Positions 5,843 through 6,712 of a stretch of 6,712 bases of DNA are shown piece by piece. How positions within the stretch are numbered: position 1 is the first letter of the stretch; each line of letters starts with the position of its first letter. Position numbers and translations under genes: made by a program. The DNA is taken from NCBI GenBank assembly GCA_902578175.1, contig CACHBY010000023.1, positions 1 through 6,712 of the forward strand, given 5' to 3'. The notes beneath the pieces were generated by a model. The model made no database searches. It was not told the DNA's origin and saw only the letters and a list, made by a program, of their open reading frames with translations. Origin of the DNA: an uncultured Pelagibacteraceae bacterium. GTDB lineage: Bacteria > Pseudomonadota > Alphaproteobacteria > Pelagibacterales > Pelagibacteraceae.

Positions 5843-6711
5843 AGATTAGCCAATATTGAACTAGAACATTTTAAGGTATCAGCATCACCTCCTAAGTCTT
5901 TAGTTCTATTTTCTTTTTCACTTAAAGATTTTTCAATAGCTTCAAGAATTGAATTGGAAGCTTCTTTTTCTCCTAAATAATCTAACATCATTGCACCAGA
6001 CCAAATTTGTCCTACAGGATTAGCAATTCCTTTTCCTGAAATATCAGGTGCTGAGCCATGAACTGGTTCAAATAAAGATGGAAATTTATTTTCAGGATTA
6101 ATGTTCCCAGATGGAGCAATTCCAATAGTACCGGTACAAGCAGGTCCTAAGTCAGAAAGGATATCTCCAAACAAATTGGATGCAACAACAACATCAAACC
6201 ATTCAGGATTAAGTACAAATCTAGCAACTAAAATATCTATATGATATTGATCTGTTTCAATATCTGGATAATTTTCTTTCATTGCATTAAAACGCTCATC
6301 CCAAAAAGGCATGGTAATTGAAATTCCATTTGATTTTGTAGCGTTAGTTAATTTTTTACGTTTTCTTTGTTTTGCTAATTCAAAAGCAAATTTTTGAACT
6401 CTATCTACTCCGTGCGCAGACATTATAGTTTCTTGAACAGCTATTTCTCTATCAGTATTTTTAAACATTCTTCCACCTACAGAAGAGTACTCACCCTCAG
6501 TATTTTCTCTTACAATTAGCATATCTATATCACCTGGTTTTTTATTTGCTAAAGGAGGATTAATTCCAGGAAATAATTTTACTGGTCTAAGATTGATATA
6601 TTGATCAAACTCTCTTCTAAACTGAAGTAATGATCCCCATAAAGAAATATGGTCTGGAACTTGATCTGGCATACCAACTGCTCCAAAAAATATTGCATCA
6701 TGTTTTCCTAA
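5839..6711 (-). CDS. ttuC: Tartrate / D-malate dehydrogenase family protein (5' partial)
   Basis: This is an NAD-dependent, metal-dependent beta-hydroxyacid oxidative decarboxylase related to isopropylmalate and isocitrate dehydrogenases. The Met codon at 6672 is internal: the frame continues to the right edge as DAIFFGAVG leading into MPDQVPDHISLWGSLL, a conserved stretch of tartrate dehydrogenases, so the N-terminus is missing. Visible motifs are RRxFDQYxNLRP, RENTEGEY (6487-6510, substrate Arg and Tyr), ATKSNG with the catalytic Lys (6326-6343), NLFGDILSD with two metal-binding Asp (from 6177 leftward), and EPVHGSAPD (6043-6069) at the NAD site. The DQY and VPDHISLWGSLL signatures favour the TtuC/DmlA branch over LeuB. 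D-malate, tartrate and related diacids are possible substrates. It is convergent with the Gfo/Idh gene, with stops sharing bases 5839-5842, so it belongs to a separate transcription unit; a metabolic link to sugar-acid breakdown is only a guess. Confidence 0.92.
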   Translation of the reverse strand, partial: LGKHDAIFFGAVGMPDQVPDHISLWGSLLQFRREFDQYINLRPVKLFPGINPPLANKKPGDIDMLIVRENTEGEYSSVGGRMFKNTDREIAVQETIMSAHGVDRVQKFAFELAKQRKRKKLTNATKSNGISITMPFWDERFNAMKENYPDIETDQYHIDILVARFVLNPEWFDVVVASNLFGDILSDLGPACTGTIGIAPSGNINPENKFPSLFEPVHGSAPDISGKGIANPVGQIWSGAMMLDYLGEKEASNSILEAIEKSLSEKENRTKDLGGDADTLKCSSSILANL

Positions 6712-6712
6712 T

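Noticed and set aside
6670..6672. ATG (minus strand) as the start of the tartrate dehydrogenase gene.
   Set aside because: The upstream codons to the window edge encode DAIFFGAVG, part of the conserved family core, so the gene begins outside the window.
1..6712. CRISPR arrays, insertion sequences, tRNA or rRNA genes and phage or defence genes.
   Set aside because: No spaced repeats, terminal inverted repeats, transposase, cloverleaf or rRNA-like sequence was seen; almost the whole window is accounted for by metabolic and transport genes.

Overview
The window is a very AT-rich, densely packed stretch of bacterial chromosome. All seven genes end in TAA. Lysine and asparagine are heavily used, and junctions are as short as 1 to 8 bases or overlap. 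Together with the protein families (a FrcA/FrcC-like sugar ABC transporter, an alphaproteobacterial-type sugar dehydrogenase, tartrate dehydrogenase) this suggests a streamlined marine alphaproteobacterium such as the SAR11/Pelagibacterales group. That placement is inferred from composition and gene style; no marker gene is present.

Layout. Positions 2-1237 (+) hold the C-terminal 411 residues of a sugar ABC permease whose start lies outside the window. It overlaps by one base the start of its ATPase (1237-2016). A T-rich tract (2017-2044) separates these from a PhyH-type Fe(II)/2-oxoglutarate dioxygenase (2061-2909). After a 140-base AT-rich gap, which ends in the only strong Shine-Dalgarno site at a gene start, comes a tight three-gene unit: a short-chain dehydrogenase resembling sugar 1-dehydrogenases (3050-3811), an aldose 1-epimerase GalM with a GTG start (3820-4803), and a Gfo/Idh/MocA-family dehydrogenase (4805-5842). 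A convergent tartrate/D-malate dehydrogenase-family gene (5839-6711, minus) overlaps the end of the last one by four bases and runs off the right edge.

How they may work together (inference). The transporter brings in a monosaccharide or sugar derivative. GalM equilibrates its anomers. The SDR oxidises the anomeric carbon to a lactone. The Gfo/Idh/MocA enzyme performs another NAD(P)-dependent sugar oxidation, and the dioxygenase may trim or hydroxylate a substituted substrate. No lactonase, sugar-acid dehydratase, aldolase or substrate-binding protein is visible, so the pathway is incomplete here and the substrate is unknown.

Points deserving a second look are a large extra hydrophilic domain inserted in an extracytoplasmic loop of the permease, a perfect hairpin over the galM start codon, a 16-base direct repeat across the galM/Gfo junction whose recombination would fuse the two proteins in frame, and the unusual pairing of a PhyH dioxygenase with sugar oxidation genes.
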